From an uncultured Erysipelotrichaceae bacterium (GTDB lineage: Bacteria > Bacillota_I > Bacilli_A > Erysipelotrichales > Erysipelotrichaceae): DNA of 64,000 nucleotides. The notes beneath the pieces were generated by a model. The model saw nothing but the letters and a program-made list of their open reading frames with translations, did not search any database and was not told the origin of the DNA. The stretch spans positions 1 through 64,000 of the forward strand of contig CALVFJ010000008.1 of NCBI GenBank assembly GCA_944326795.1, written 5' to 3'. Positions 45,993-54,129 of the stretch are shown one piece after another. The translations under genes were made by a program, and so were the position numbers. Each line of letters begins with the position of its first letter. Position 1 is the first letter of the stretch.

Positions 45993-46559
45993 ATGAATTA
46001 TAATAGCGTCGAACAGGTCCTAGGCGGACAGGTACCAGAAGGAATATTTGTTAAAGATCATGCTTGGCATGCTTATCTTAACTCCAAAAGGATCGTATAT
46101 GATGGGATAGATCAAAAGAATGTAGATTATAATATGATATCGGAAGCTAATTGGCTATTGCGCAAGGATGGCCTATCATGCGAAAAATTTGGGATCAATG
46201 TGGAAGCAGGTAATATTTGTTTTATTGATTTTGGTCAGGCATATCTAAATGAGATCGGGTATCAGCATTTTGGTTTGATCATGTCATTTTGCCAAAAGAA
46301 AGCATTGGTCATACCCATGACCAGCAATGCTATCCAGTATGAACATGCATATGATCCTTTAGATAATCCTCAAGGTAAGAAAAATTTATTTCGTTTAGGT
46401 ACCATCAACGGAATGAACAAGCCTTCAGTTTTATTTTTGAATGATGCTAAATATATCAATACCGCAAGGATCATTGATGTAAAAGCTTATATCGATCCGC
46501 GCAGCATATTGTTTAAAAAAATTCGTAAGCAATTATTAGCGATTATGTTTAATTTATAG
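45993..46559 (+). CDS. PemK/MazF-like protein, no adjacent antitoxin
   Basis: A 188-aa protein. Its middle (ICFIDFGQAYLNEIGYQHF, then LVIPMTSN and LFLNDAKYINTARIIDV) follows the PemK/MazF endoribonuclease layout, with an added N-terminal segment of about 70 residues. The usual GD(I/V)-x3-D/L and TS motifs are only partly kept. No antitoxin-sized gene lies next to it. The ribosome site AAGGAGG is excellent but buried in a hairpin. Activity as a toxin is not proven by sequence. Confidence 0.55.
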   Translation: MNYNSVEQVLGGQVPEGIFVKDHAWHAYLNSKRIVYDGIDQKNVDYNMISEANWLLRKDGLSCEKFGINVEAGNICFIDFGQAYLNEIGYQHFGLIMSFCQKKALVIPMTSNAIQYEHAYDPLDNPQGKKNLFRLGTINGMNKPSVLFLNDAKYINTARIIDVKAYIDPRSILFKKIRKQLLAIMFNL

Positions 46560-46588
46560 TTGCGAAAAAGTAAAAGTAATGATATTAT
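46560..46588 (+). promoter_or_regulatory. Promoter of rpmE
   Basis: TTGCGA, a 17-base spacer and TATTAT. It is followed by a leader of about 60 bases. Confidence 0.65.
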
Positions 46589-46592
46589 ATTT

Positions 46593-46651
46593 AGGCATTT
46601 AAGCCTTACTTTAAGCACGCTTGTTTGTTTAAGGCGGAAGGGAGAACAAAA
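46593..46651 (+). promoter_or_regulatory. Candidate rpmE leader with alternative hairpins
   Basis: GCCTTA at 46603-46608 can pair with TAAGGC at 46630-46635, next to the ribosome site GGAAGGGAG. The same GCCT can instead pair with AGGC at 46593-46596. Two exclusive hairpins before a ribosomal-protein gene suggest autogenous control; this is inference. Confidence 0.4.
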
Positions 46652-46855
46652 ATGAAAAAAGGAATTCATCCAGAATACAACAAATGTAAAGTTATTTGCA
46701 CTAGTTGCGGAGCTGAATTTGAATCAGGTTCAACAAAGAAAGAAATCAAGGTAGATACTTGTTCAAATTGCCATCCATTCTTTACTGGAAGACAACGTTT
46801 TGCGGCTGCTCAAGGTCGTGTTGAAAAGTTCAATAAGAAATATGGACTTAAATAA
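46652..46855 (+). CDS. rpmE: Ribosomal protein L31
   Basis: A 67-aa zinc-binding (type A) L31: MKKGIHPEY start, CTSC near residue 17 and [10 protein letters not shown] near 40, giving the four-Cys zinc site. The frame is open 27 bases upstream, but family comparison and GGAAGGGAG fix the start at 46652. A terminator follows immediately. Confidence 0.97.
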   Translation: MKKGIHPEYNKCKVICTSCGAEFESGSTKKEIKVDTCSNCHPFFTGRQRFAAAQGRVEKFNKKYGLK

Positions 46856-46880
46856 TAAGGATGCAAATCCTTATTTTTTT
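46854..46880 (+). terminator. Terminator after rpmE
   Basis: AATAAGGAT pairs with ATCCTTATT around a GCAA loop, followed by a T run. Confidence 0.88.
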
Positions 46881-46899
46881 TAGCGTGAGGAATTGATTT

Positions 46900-47508
46900 A
46901 TGAGCATGATGTATAATCAATATCGCCCAGGTTGGGTGGAGGTCATTGCTGGGTGTATGTTTGCCGGCAAGACCGAAGAATTGATCCGCAGGATCAAGGT
47001 CTTAGAGTTTGCTAAGAAAAGAATCGTTGTTTTCAAACCTAAGATCGATAATCGTTACAGCGATACGATGGTCGTATCGCATGCAGGAAGCAGAGTCGAT
47101 TCGATCGTTGTCGATAGAGCCAGCGAGATCTTAGAGCAGGTAGATACTGATATCGATGTCGTCGCTATTGACGAAGTACAATTTTTTGATGAAGATATCG
47201 TAGAAGTTTGTGATATACTAGCTAGTGAAGGAAAAAGAGTTATCGTTGCCGGTTTAGATACGGATTTTCGCGGGGAGCCTTTTGGTATGATGGCTACCTT
47301 GATTACCAAAGCAGAGTTTGTAACTAAGCTAACGGCAGTATGCAATCGCTGCGGAGCGCCGGCAACCCGTACCCAGCGCTTGGTAAATGGCAAACCAGCC
47401 AAATGGCATGATCCTCTGGTCTTGGTCGGAGCTAGTGAAGCTTATGAAGCTAGATGCCGCCATTGCCATGAAATAATCGATAAACCTAATAAGTTAACAA
47501 GGAGGTAA
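46900..47508 (+). CDS. tdk: Thymidine kinase
   Basis: A 202-aa type II thymidine kinase with the P-loop [11 protein letters not shown] at 18-28, DEVQFFD (Walker B) near 90, the lid sequence with CNRCGAPA and CRHCHE zinc ligands, and a family-typical length. It phosphorylates thymidine in the salvage pathway. It is the first gene of a tdk-prfA-prmC unit, an order common in Firmicutes. Confidence 0.96.
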   Translation: MSMMYNQYRPGWVEVIAGCMFAGKTEELIRRIKVLEFAKKRIVVFKPKIDNRYSDTMVVSHAGSRVDSIVVDRASEILEQVDTDIDVVAIDEVQFFDEDIVEVCDILASEGKRVIVAGLDTDFRGEPFGMMATLITKAEFVTKLTAVCNRCGAPATRTQRLVNGKPAKWHDPLVLVGASEAYEARCRHCHEIIDKPNKLTRR

Positions 47509-47513
47509 GCAAA

Positions 47514-48584
47514 ATGGATGCATTGATCGAAAAGCTTCAGGAATATGAAGATCGTTACAATGAAATAAATGATCTGATGGTTAGTGATGAGATCATCAAT
47601 AAGCCAAAAGAAATGGCCAAATTGGCCAAAGAACAAGCATCGATCAAACAGATCGTCGATGCTTATGAACATTTAAAAAGCATCAACAATAATTTGGAAC
47701 AAGCTCATGAAATGTTAAAAGAACATGATGAGGAACTAAAAGAAATGGCGAAGATGGAGCTGGAAGAACTAGAACCAAAAAAAGCTGAACTATTGGAACA
47801 TATCCAATTATTACTAATTCCAAAAGATCCTAATGATGATCATAATGTCATCATGGAGATCCGTGGAGGAGCCGGTGGTGATGAAGGTAATATCTTTGCT
47901 GGTGATCTATATCGAATGTATTGTAAATATGCGGAATCTAAAGGCTGGAAGGTGCAGTTGCTAGAAGCAAGCGAATCGGAAGCCGGTGGTTTTTCGCAGA
48001 TCATCTTTGCTATCAAGGGTACGGATGTCTATCGGGAATTAAAGTTTGAATCAGGAGCGCATCGTGTTCAGCGCGTTCCTAAGACCGAGACACAAGGTAG
48101 GATCCATACTTCAACGGCGACCGTATTATGCCAGCCAGAAGCTGAAGATGAAGATATCGAGATCCCAATGAGCGATCTGACCATCGAGACCCATCGTGCC
48201 AGCGGTGCCGGCGGTCAGCATATCAACAAGACCGATAGTGCTGTGCGTATCGTGCATGTACCTACCGGAATCACGGTCAACTGTCAAGAAGGACGCAGTC
48301 AGATCGAAAACCGCGAGACCGCATTGCGTTTGATCAGATCTAGGGTATATGAAGAAATGCAACGGATCAAGGAAGAACAAGAAGGTAAAGAAAGAAGAGC
48401 TAAATTAGGTACTGGTGATCGCTCGGAGAAGATCCGTACCTATAACTATCCGCAAAATAGGGTTACCGATCATCGTATCGGCTTGACCATCACCCAGCTA
48501 GATCGCATCATGGAAGGTAAGATGGATGATATCATTGCCGGTTTGTTGGCGGAAGAACAGAAACAACGCTTGAAAGAGGCTTAA
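47514..48584 (+). CDS. prfA: Peptide chain release factor 1
   Basis: A 356-aa RF1 with the GAGGQHINKTDSAVR motif whose GGQ triggers peptide release. AAGGAGG precedes the ATG. Its Gln is the methylation target of PrmC, encoded by the next gene, which starts on the base after the stop. Confidence 0.96.
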   Translation: MDALIEKLQEYEDRYNEINDLMVSDEIINKPKEMAKLAKEQASIKQIVDAYEHLKSINNNLEQAHEMLKEHDEELKEMAKMELEELEPKKAELLEHIQLLLIPKDPNDDHNVIMEIRGGAGGDEGNIFAGDLYRMYCKYAESKGWKVQLLEASESEAGGFSQIIFAIKGTDVYRELKFESGAHRVQRVPKTETQGRIHTSTATVLCQPEAEDEDIEIPMSDLTIETHRASGAGGQHINKTDSAVRIVHVPTGITVNCQEGRSQIENRETALRLIRSRVYEEMQRIKEEQEGKERRAKLGTGDRSEKIRTYNYPQNRVTDHRIGLTITQLDRIMEGKMDDIIAGLLAEEQKQRLKEA

Positions 48585-49442
48585 TTGATGACGACCTTTA
48601 ATCAAGCCGTCCATGCGGCTAAGCAAGCTTGTGAAGCTCAAGGAATTCCTGCGGAAACGGTAATGAGCTATCTTTTTGAGATTGCAAATATGGAAAAATA
48701 TAATCTATATATGCAGTTTGATGAGGAAATGCCTGAAAGTTTATATGAACAATTTAAGGCTGGGGTCCAAAGGATCATCGATCATGAACCACTAGCGCAT
48801 ATCTTAGGATATTCCTGGTTTTATGGCTATAAGTTCAAGATCAATGAAGACGTCTTGATCCCACGCTATGAGACCGAAGAATTGGTAGCACAGATCCTAG
48901 CGCGTAAAGATCGATATTTCAAGGATCAGCAGGTAACAGCCATCGATGTGGGTACCGGTAGCGGCGCTATTGCGATATCCTTGAAAAAGGAAGAAGATAC
49001 CATTAGCATGTATGCTAGCGATATCAGTGAAAAAGCGATCGCAGTAGCTAAGGAAAATGCTATCGCTAATGATGCCAAGGTTGAATTTATGGTGGGCGAT
49101 ATGTTAGAACCTTTTATTGAAAGAAATATGAAGGTCGATATCTTGGTATCAAATCCACCATATATTCCTAATGATGAGAAGCTCGAAACGGAAGTTGTCG
49201 ATCATGAACCGCATGTTGCATTGTTTGGTGGCAATGATGGCATGGATTTCTATCGTATCATCTTGAAGAATTGTCATCGATTGTTAAAACCTAGAAGTTT
49301 CATGGCTTTTGAAATTGGTTTCAACCAATTTGCCGCTTTAGAACAAGAAATAAAAAAATATTGCCCTGAGGCAACATATGAGATCGTAAAAGATATCAAC
49401 GGTAAGGACCGGATGTTGTTCGTATATTTTAACCTTGCTTAA
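48585..49442 (+). CDS. prmC: Release factor glutamine methyltransferase
   Basis: A 285-aa SAM-dependent methyltransferase with an N-terminal helical domain, IDVGTGSGAIAISL (SAM site) and the NPPYIP active-site motif. It methylates the GGQ glutamine of RF1 and RF2. The ATG at 48588 (MTTFNQ) is an equally possible start to the first in-frame one at 48585. Confidence 0.94.
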   Translation: MMTTFNQAVHAAKQACEAQGIPAETVMSYLFEIANMEKYNLYMQFDEEMPESLYEQFKAGVQRIIDHEPLAHILGYSWFYGYKFKINEDVLIPRYETEELVAQILARKDRYFKDQQVTAIDVGTGSGAIAISLKKEEDTISMYASDISEKAIAVAKENAIANDAKVEFMVGDMLEPFIERNMKVDILVSNPPYIPNDEKLETEVVDHEPHVALFGGNDGMDFYRIILKNCHRLLKPRSFMAFEIGFNQFAALEQEIKKYCPEATYEIVKDINGKDRMLFVYFNLA

Positions 49443-49457
49443 AGCAAGGTTTTTTTA
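49432..49457 (+). terminator. Terminator after prmC
   Basis: AACCTTGC pairs with GCAAGGTT around TTAAA, followed by a T run. The last codons of prmC lie in the stem. Confidence 0.88.
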
Positions 49458-50552
49458 TATCAGATAAAGAATGATCAAAAAAATGATATTAGCAGCCGTA
49501 AAGATCAACAGATATTTATTTTTTAGCTGAGGATATCTATTAGCGATCTGTTTATAGGAAATCAAGCTAGCCATCGAAGCAATAAGGGTTCCTAAGCCAC
49601 CAAGATTGGTGCCGATGATCAGATCTTTAAGATTGGTAGTATAGTTAGCTAATAGCATCGCACAAGGAACATTGCTGATGACTTGGCTTAATAAGATGCT
49701 GATCATTTTTTCATTGCCGCTAAGGATCGTTTTGATCAAATTATCAATAGCTGGAAGATGCTTGATATTGCCAACAAAGATAAAAAAGAAGATGAAGGTC
49801 AGCAACAGCGAATAATCAACCTTGCTTAGCAAGCTGCGGTTCTTGATGATGATCATCGCTAAAACGATGACAAAAAGATATAGATGTGGCAATAGCTTCG
49901 CAACACACAGCAAGCACAAAACAAATAAGCATAGATAATAAGCGATATCTCCTTTATCAAGCTTTAGTTCATCCTTCATGATCACTTTTAAAGAACTTTG
50001 AGGATAGCCAAACAAGACAGCGATCACTAGCATGATCAAAGCTGCTAAGGTAAATGGCAGCATCAAGCGTAAAAAGGCTAGGATATCCATTTGTGACAAA
50101 GAAAAAAGATATAGATTTTGGGGGTTGCCGATCGGGGTAAACATGCTGCCAAGATTAGCAGCGATCGTCATCAAGGTGATCGTATAGCAAAGCTTGCTAG
50201 TTTGATTAGCCATTTCTAAGATCATGATGGCAAATGGCACAAAGGTGATCAACGCAACATCGTTAGTGATCAGCATGCTGCTAAAAAAACAAAGCAGGAC
50301 CAAGGTAAGGATCAACGTTTTCTTGGTCGTAACCTTGCTAAGGATCAAGCTGCCGATATATTCAAAAAAGCTAAGATCTTTTAAACCTTCGATAATGACC
50401 ATCAAACAAAATAACAATATCAAGGTATTAAAATCGATATAACCAAGATATTCGTCATTAGGTATCACGATGAAGCATGAAAGAAAGGCCAATATCATCG
50501 CCGTGGTCAACACGACATCTTTTTTTAGAAATGCCCCTAATTTCTTAAACAT
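49455..50552 (-). CDS. SLC13/ArsB/CitMHS-like ion permease
   Basis: A 365-aa protein with about ten to eleven helices. The motifs TNDVALITFVP and SMFTPIGNPQNL match the ArsB/NhaD/SLC13 superfamily, where the second is a hairpin substrate motif. The substrate may be an anion such as citrate, arsenite or phosphate and is not decidable. AGGGGGC lies just before the ATG, and a consensus promoter lies upstream. Confidence 0.8.
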   Translation of the reverse strand: MFKKLGAFLKKDVVLTTAMILAFLSCFIVIPNDEYLGYIDFNTLILLFCLMVIIEGLKDLSFFEYIGSLILSKVTTKKTLILTLVLLCFFSSMLITNDVALITFVPFAIMILEMANQTSKLCYTITLMTIAANLGSMFTPIGNPQNLYLFSLSQMDILAFLRLMLPFTLAALIMLVIAVLFGYPQSSLKVIMKDELKLDKGDIAYYLCLFVLCLLCVAKLLPHLYLFVIVLAMIIIKNRSLLSKVDYSLLLTFIFFFIFVGNIKHLPAIDNLIKTILSGNEKMISILLSQVISNVPCAMLLANYTTNLKDLIIGTNLGGLGTLIASMASLISYKQIANRYPQLKNKYLLIFTAANIIFLIILYLI

Positions 50553-50579
50553 ATAATGCCCCCTAAAATAACAGAATTC

Positions 50580-50608
50580 ATTATAGTTTTATGCTTGATA
50601 GATGTCAA
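50580..50608 (-). promoter_or_regulatory. Consensus promoter of the permease gene
   Basis: On the minus strand TTGACA and TATAAT are both perfect, with a 17-base spacer. The start codon lies 28 bases beyond the -10 box. Confidence 0.85.
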
Positions 50609-50610
50609 AT

Positions 50611-50640
50611 AAAAAAAGACAAGGAGCAAAGCTCTTTGTC
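50611..50640 (-). terminator. Terminator of the unknown membrane protein gene
   Basis: On the minus strand GACAAAGAGC pairs with GCTCCTTGTC around TTT, followed by seven T residues. Confidence 0.85.
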
Positions 50641-51307
50641 AATAGTTCTTACGTTGATTTGCGTTCAATAAACGCTTAAATACGCTAAGGTTCAAGGTTT
50701 GATATAAGATCAAGAATGCTCCGCTACCAATCATCAAAAATAAGCTACCAGCTGTTAAGATCTCACTAAGTGGATAAAAGACCCAGAAAAGATCATCGAT
50801 GATCGCTGGCACAAATACGCCCAAGATAAATAAGGCGATCGCTAAGATGATGCGATTGCTTTGATTAGCTTTCCATTTGTTATATTCATCATTGATAAGA
50901 TCGTAGTCTGCTTCGCTAAGTTCAAGGTTGATCAAGACGTTGCGATCATTTTTGATCAAGCTGCTGCCTTTGATGATCAAAACGACACCAGCAAAGATCA
51001 TGAAGATCATCATCAAGATACCGACGCTTGACAAATAAAAGATCTCATCCATGATGATCAATGGCAAGATCGAAGTGATGAATAAAAAGACCGCAAAAGC
51101 CAAACGATTATTAAAAGCTTTACGATTGCTGATATAATCGATGATTGCGCTGGTAGGGGTATGTAAACCATATATTTCCATCAATGTTTTGTTCAATGGT
51201 GGTTTTTTTTCATTGCGATTATTTTCTTCTTGTTCTTTTTCAGCTAAGATCTTAGAAAGTTCTTGGCTGTCTACTTTGCTGGCTGTTTCCTGAAATTCTT
51301 TTTCCAT
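50639..51307 (-). CDS. Membrane protein of unknown function
   Basis: I do not recognise this 222-aa protein. It has a charged N-terminal region of about 65 residues (rich in Lys and Glu) and two pairs of membrane helices (about 70-87 and 95-112, then 155-172 and 180-205), the pairs separated by a polar stretch of about 40 residues. The two pairs look similar in spacing, which suggests an internal duplication. AAAGGATAG precedes the ATG. The gene is divergent from the sugar-kinase gene. Confidence 0.7.
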   Translation of the reverse strand: MEKEFQETASKVDSQELSKILAEKEQEENNRNEKKPPLNKTLMEIYGLHTPTSAIIDYISNRKAFNNRLAFAVFLFITSILPLIIMDEIFYLSSVGILMMIFMIFAGVVLIIKGSSLIKNDRNVLINLELSEADYDLINDEYNKWKANQSNRIILAIALFILGVFVPAIIDDLFWVFYPLSEILTAGSLFLMIGSGAFLILYQTLNLSVFKRLLNANQRKNY

Positions 51308-51333
51308 ATCTGATCTATCCTTTTAATGGTTAA

Positions 51334-51369
51334 ATTATAGCATAATTTGTTAAAAATATATGCTATACT
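51334..51369. promoter_or_regulatory. Symmetric divergent promoter pair
   Basis: TATAGCATA and TATGCTATA form a perfect 9-bp inverted repeat with a 14-base spacer. Each arm ends in an extended -10 box: TGCTATAAT on the minus strand and TGCTATACT on the plus strand. They would drive the unknown membrane protein gene and the PfkB gene. Confidence 0.6.
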
Positions 51370-51392
51370 TAAAAAAACAAAGAAGGTATATC

Positions 51393-52364
51393 ATGAAAGA
51401 TGCATTATGTGTTATTGGGGAAGCACTTATTGATTTCATTCCTCAGAAGAAAAATTGTCGTTTAAAAGATGTCATTACTTTTGAAAAAGCTGCTGGGGGA
51501 GCACCAGCTAACGTTGCTGGCACGGTTGCTAAATTAGGTGGAAAAGCTAAGTTATTGACCAAATTAGGACAAGATCCATTTGGTGATTATCTGTTGTCAT
51601 GCATGGAACAGCAAAATATCGACACTTCATACATCAAGCAAACATCACAGTATGATACATCGCTGGCTTTTGTTTCTTTGGATGCTCAGGGAAATCGTGA
51701 TTTTAAGTTTTATCGTAAGACAGCTGCTGATCTAGCCTTTGAGATTGACGATATCGATGAAAATTGTTTGAATGATGTCAAGGTCGTACACTTTTGTAGT
51801 GTTGATCTGGTTCCTTCTGCGATGAAAGAAGCACATCGCCATCTTATTGAGCTAGCTAAACAAAAGGGCATATTGATCAGCTTTGATCCTAATTTGCGAT
51901 TTTCTCTATGGGAAGATCATGCGCTGCTAAAGGCAACGGTTAAAGAATTTATGAAATATGCCGATATCATCAAGATATCGGATGAAGAGCTAAATTTTAT
52001 CTGTGATACCGATGATGTCATGATCGCTCAAAAGCAGATCATGAAAGGAAATTGCCAATTATTTATTTACACAAAAGGTGCAAAAGGGGCAGAGATCTTT
52101 ACGCGAGATCAACATATCAAACAAGATGCCTTAAAAGTGAAGGTCATAGATACGACCGGTGCTGGTGATACCTTTACGGGAGCTTTTTTATATAAATTGT
52201 TAGAAAATGGTGAATATGATCTTTTAAGCTTGTCAAAAGAAAAATTACAAGAATATCTATGGTTTGCCACGGTTTATGCGGCATATATGACAACGGTCAA
52301 AGGAGCTTTGGCATCTTTGGCAGGCCATGATACCATTGAAGAATTCATTAATAACTTAAAATAA
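51393..52364 (+). CDS. PfkB-family sugar kinase (probable fructokinase)
   Basis: A 323-aa kinase with the first PfkB signature around GGAPANVAG and the second DTTGAGDTFTGAF, whose Asp is the catalytic base. Family and length fit fructokinases of the ScrK type, but no sucrose genes lie nearby, so the sugar remains uncertain. The frame is open from 51360; AAGAAGG supports the ATG at 51393. Confidence 0.87.
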   Translation: MKDALCVIGEALIDFIPQKKNCRLKDVITFEKAAGGAPANVAGTVAKLGGKAKLLTKLGQDPFGDYLLSCMEQQNIDTSYIKQTSQYDTSLAFVSLDAQGNRDFKFYRKTAADLAFEIDDIDENCLNDVKVVHFCSVDLVPSAMKEAHRHLIELAKQKGILISFDPNLRFSLWEDHALLKATVKEFMKYADIIKISDEELNFICDTDDVMIAQKQIMKGNCQLFIYTKGAKGAEIFTRDQHIKQDALKVKVIDTTGAGDTFTGAFLYKLLENGEYDLLSLSKEKLQEYLWFATVYAAYMTTVKGALASLAGHDTIEEFINNLK

Positions 52365-52395
52365 GCACTTATGCATGCAACATAAGTGCTTTTTA
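52363..52395. terminator. Bidirectional terminator between kinase and ABC genes
   Basis: AAGCACTTATG pairs perfectly with CATAAGTGCTT around a 7-base loop, with T residues on both strands. Confidence 0.88.
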
Positions 52396-54129
52396 ACTGA
52401 ATTGACTGTTGAATAAACGATGATAGAAGCCTTTTTGCATCAGCAATTGTTGATGAGTGCCGTTTTCAATGATATGGCCATCTTTTAAGACTAGGATATC
52501 ATCAGCATTCTTGATCGTTGATAAACGGTGAGCGATGACAAAGCAGGTCTTATCTTTCATTAGCTCTAGCATGGCATTTTGGATCAAGATCTCAGTTTGA
52601 GAATCAACATTAGAAGTAGCTTCATCTAAGATCAAGATCTTAGATGGTGAAAGCATGGCGCGAGCAATTGTCAAAAGCTGTTTTTGACCTTTGGAAATAT
52701 TGATGCCATCATCGGTGATGATGGTATCGTATCCTTGTGGCAAGGACATGATGAAATTATGGATAAAGGCCTTTTTGCATACCGCGATCACTTCTTCTTT
52801 GGTAGCGTTAGGGTTAGCGTATGCGACATTATCATAAATGCTTCCTGCAAATAGCCAAGTATCTTGCAAGACCATCGAAAAGGCTTGTCGTAAGCTTTTA
52901 CGGGTATAATGGTCGATAGGTATATCGTTGATCAAGATCTGGCCGTTGGTAGCGTCATAGAAGCGCATCAGCAGATTGATGATGGTGGTTTTTCCGGCGC
53001 CGGTTGGGCCAACTATTGCGATGGTCTGCTTGCTTTGAGCGATAAAGCTTACATGGTGCAATATCTCTTTATCTAGATCATAACCTAAGCAGATATCTTG
53101 AAATTTGACACTGATATCTTGATCATCGTCGAGCTTGATGGCATTAGGATGATCAGCAGTTTCAATGGGTTCATCTAATAACTTAAAGATTCTTTCGGCT
53201 GCTGAAACTGCCGATTGAATTTCGGTGATGATATTGGCTGTTTCATTGATCGGACCAGAAAATTTACGAGAATACATGACAAATGAAGAAATGGCTCCGA
53301 TCGTGATGCCACCGTTTAGAAATAACAATGCACCAAACATGCTGATCATAGATAATGAAATGTTGTTGATAAAATTGACCGTTGGTCCCATGATGCTGCC
53401 TTCATAGTCGGCATCATAATATGCCTGAGAAGTGGCGGCGTTTTGCAGTTCATAACTAGCGATGATATTATCTTCTTGGCCATATGCTTTGATGGTCTTG
53501 TTGCCAGAAAGCATTTCTTCGGTATAGCCATTTAGCTCACCAAGCTTGCGGGTCCGGCGACGAAATAAGGGCTTGACCTTTTTCATGCGATGTTTGACCA
53601 TGAAAAAAGCGATAGGGATGGTAACGATCGTGATCAAGGATAAGATAGGGGAAATGGTGATCATCAAATAAAAGGAACCGATGACCGTAATGGTGCCAGT
53701 GACAAACTGCAAGATATCGCTGGATAAAGAAGTGTTGATCGTGTCAATATCATAAGAAATACGTGAAATGATATTGCCGGTCTGGTTTTGATCGAAGTAG
53801 CGGATCGGTAGCTGTTCAAGGTGATGAAAAACTTCTTGACGCAGCTGATAGGTAATTCTTTTCGAAGCTTCGATCAATATCAATTGTAGGATGTAGGTCA
53901 TGATGGCTGAGGCAACATATAAGACCACCAGGATGACACAATATCTTAAAATGATGTCCATATCAAATAAGTCATCGATATGGATAGCATCGATAGCGGT
54001 ACCGATCAATTTGGGGGCATATAGCAGCAGTACATTGGAAACAATGGTCAAGATAGCGGCCATGATCAAAAGATATTTGACAGGATCTAGATAGGTCAAT
54101 AAGCGTCTTAAGGTATCTTGTTTATTCAA
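52393..54129 (-). CDS. ABC exporter half-transporter, catalytic partner
   Basis: A 578-aa half-transporter: six membrane helices (residues 1-310), then a nucleotide-binding domain with Walker A GPTGAGKTT, signature ISKGQKQ, Walker B ILILDEATSN with the catalytic Glu, and switch IAHRLST. The signature deviates from LSGGQ. Together with the degenerate partner it gives one full and one weak ATP site, as in heterodimeric drug exporters. GGAGG lies eight bases before a TTG at 54129, while the in-frame GTG at 54138 overlaps that site, so TTG is preferred. It overlaps the partner gene by eight bases. Confidence 0.9.
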   Translation of the reverse strand: MNKQDTLRRLLTYLDPVKYLLIMAAILTIVSNVLLLYAPKLIGTAIDAIHIDDLFDMDIILRYCVILVVLYVASAIMTYILQLILIEASKRITYQLRQEVFHHLEQLPIRYFDQNQTGNIISRISYDIDTINTSLSSDILQFVTGTITVIGSFYLMITISPILSLITIVTIPIAFFMVKHRMKKVKPLFRRRTRKLGELNGYTEEMLSGNKTIKAYGQEDNIIASYELQNAATSQAYYDADYEGSIMGPTVNFINNISLSMISMFGALLFLNGGITIGAISSFVMYSRKFSGPINETANIITEIQSAVSAAERIFKLLDEPIETADHPNAIKLDDDQDISVKFQDICLGYDLDKEILHHVSFIAQSKQTIAIVGPTGAGKTTIINLLMRFYDATNGQILINDIPIDHYTRKSLRQAFSMVLQDTWLFAGSIYDNVAYANPNATKEEVIAVCKKAFIHNFIMSLPQGYDTIITDDGINISKGQKQLLTIARAMLSPSKILILDEATSNVDSQTEILIQNAMLELMKDKTCFVIAHRLSTIKNADDILVLKDGHIIENGTHQQLLMQKGFYHRLFNSQFS

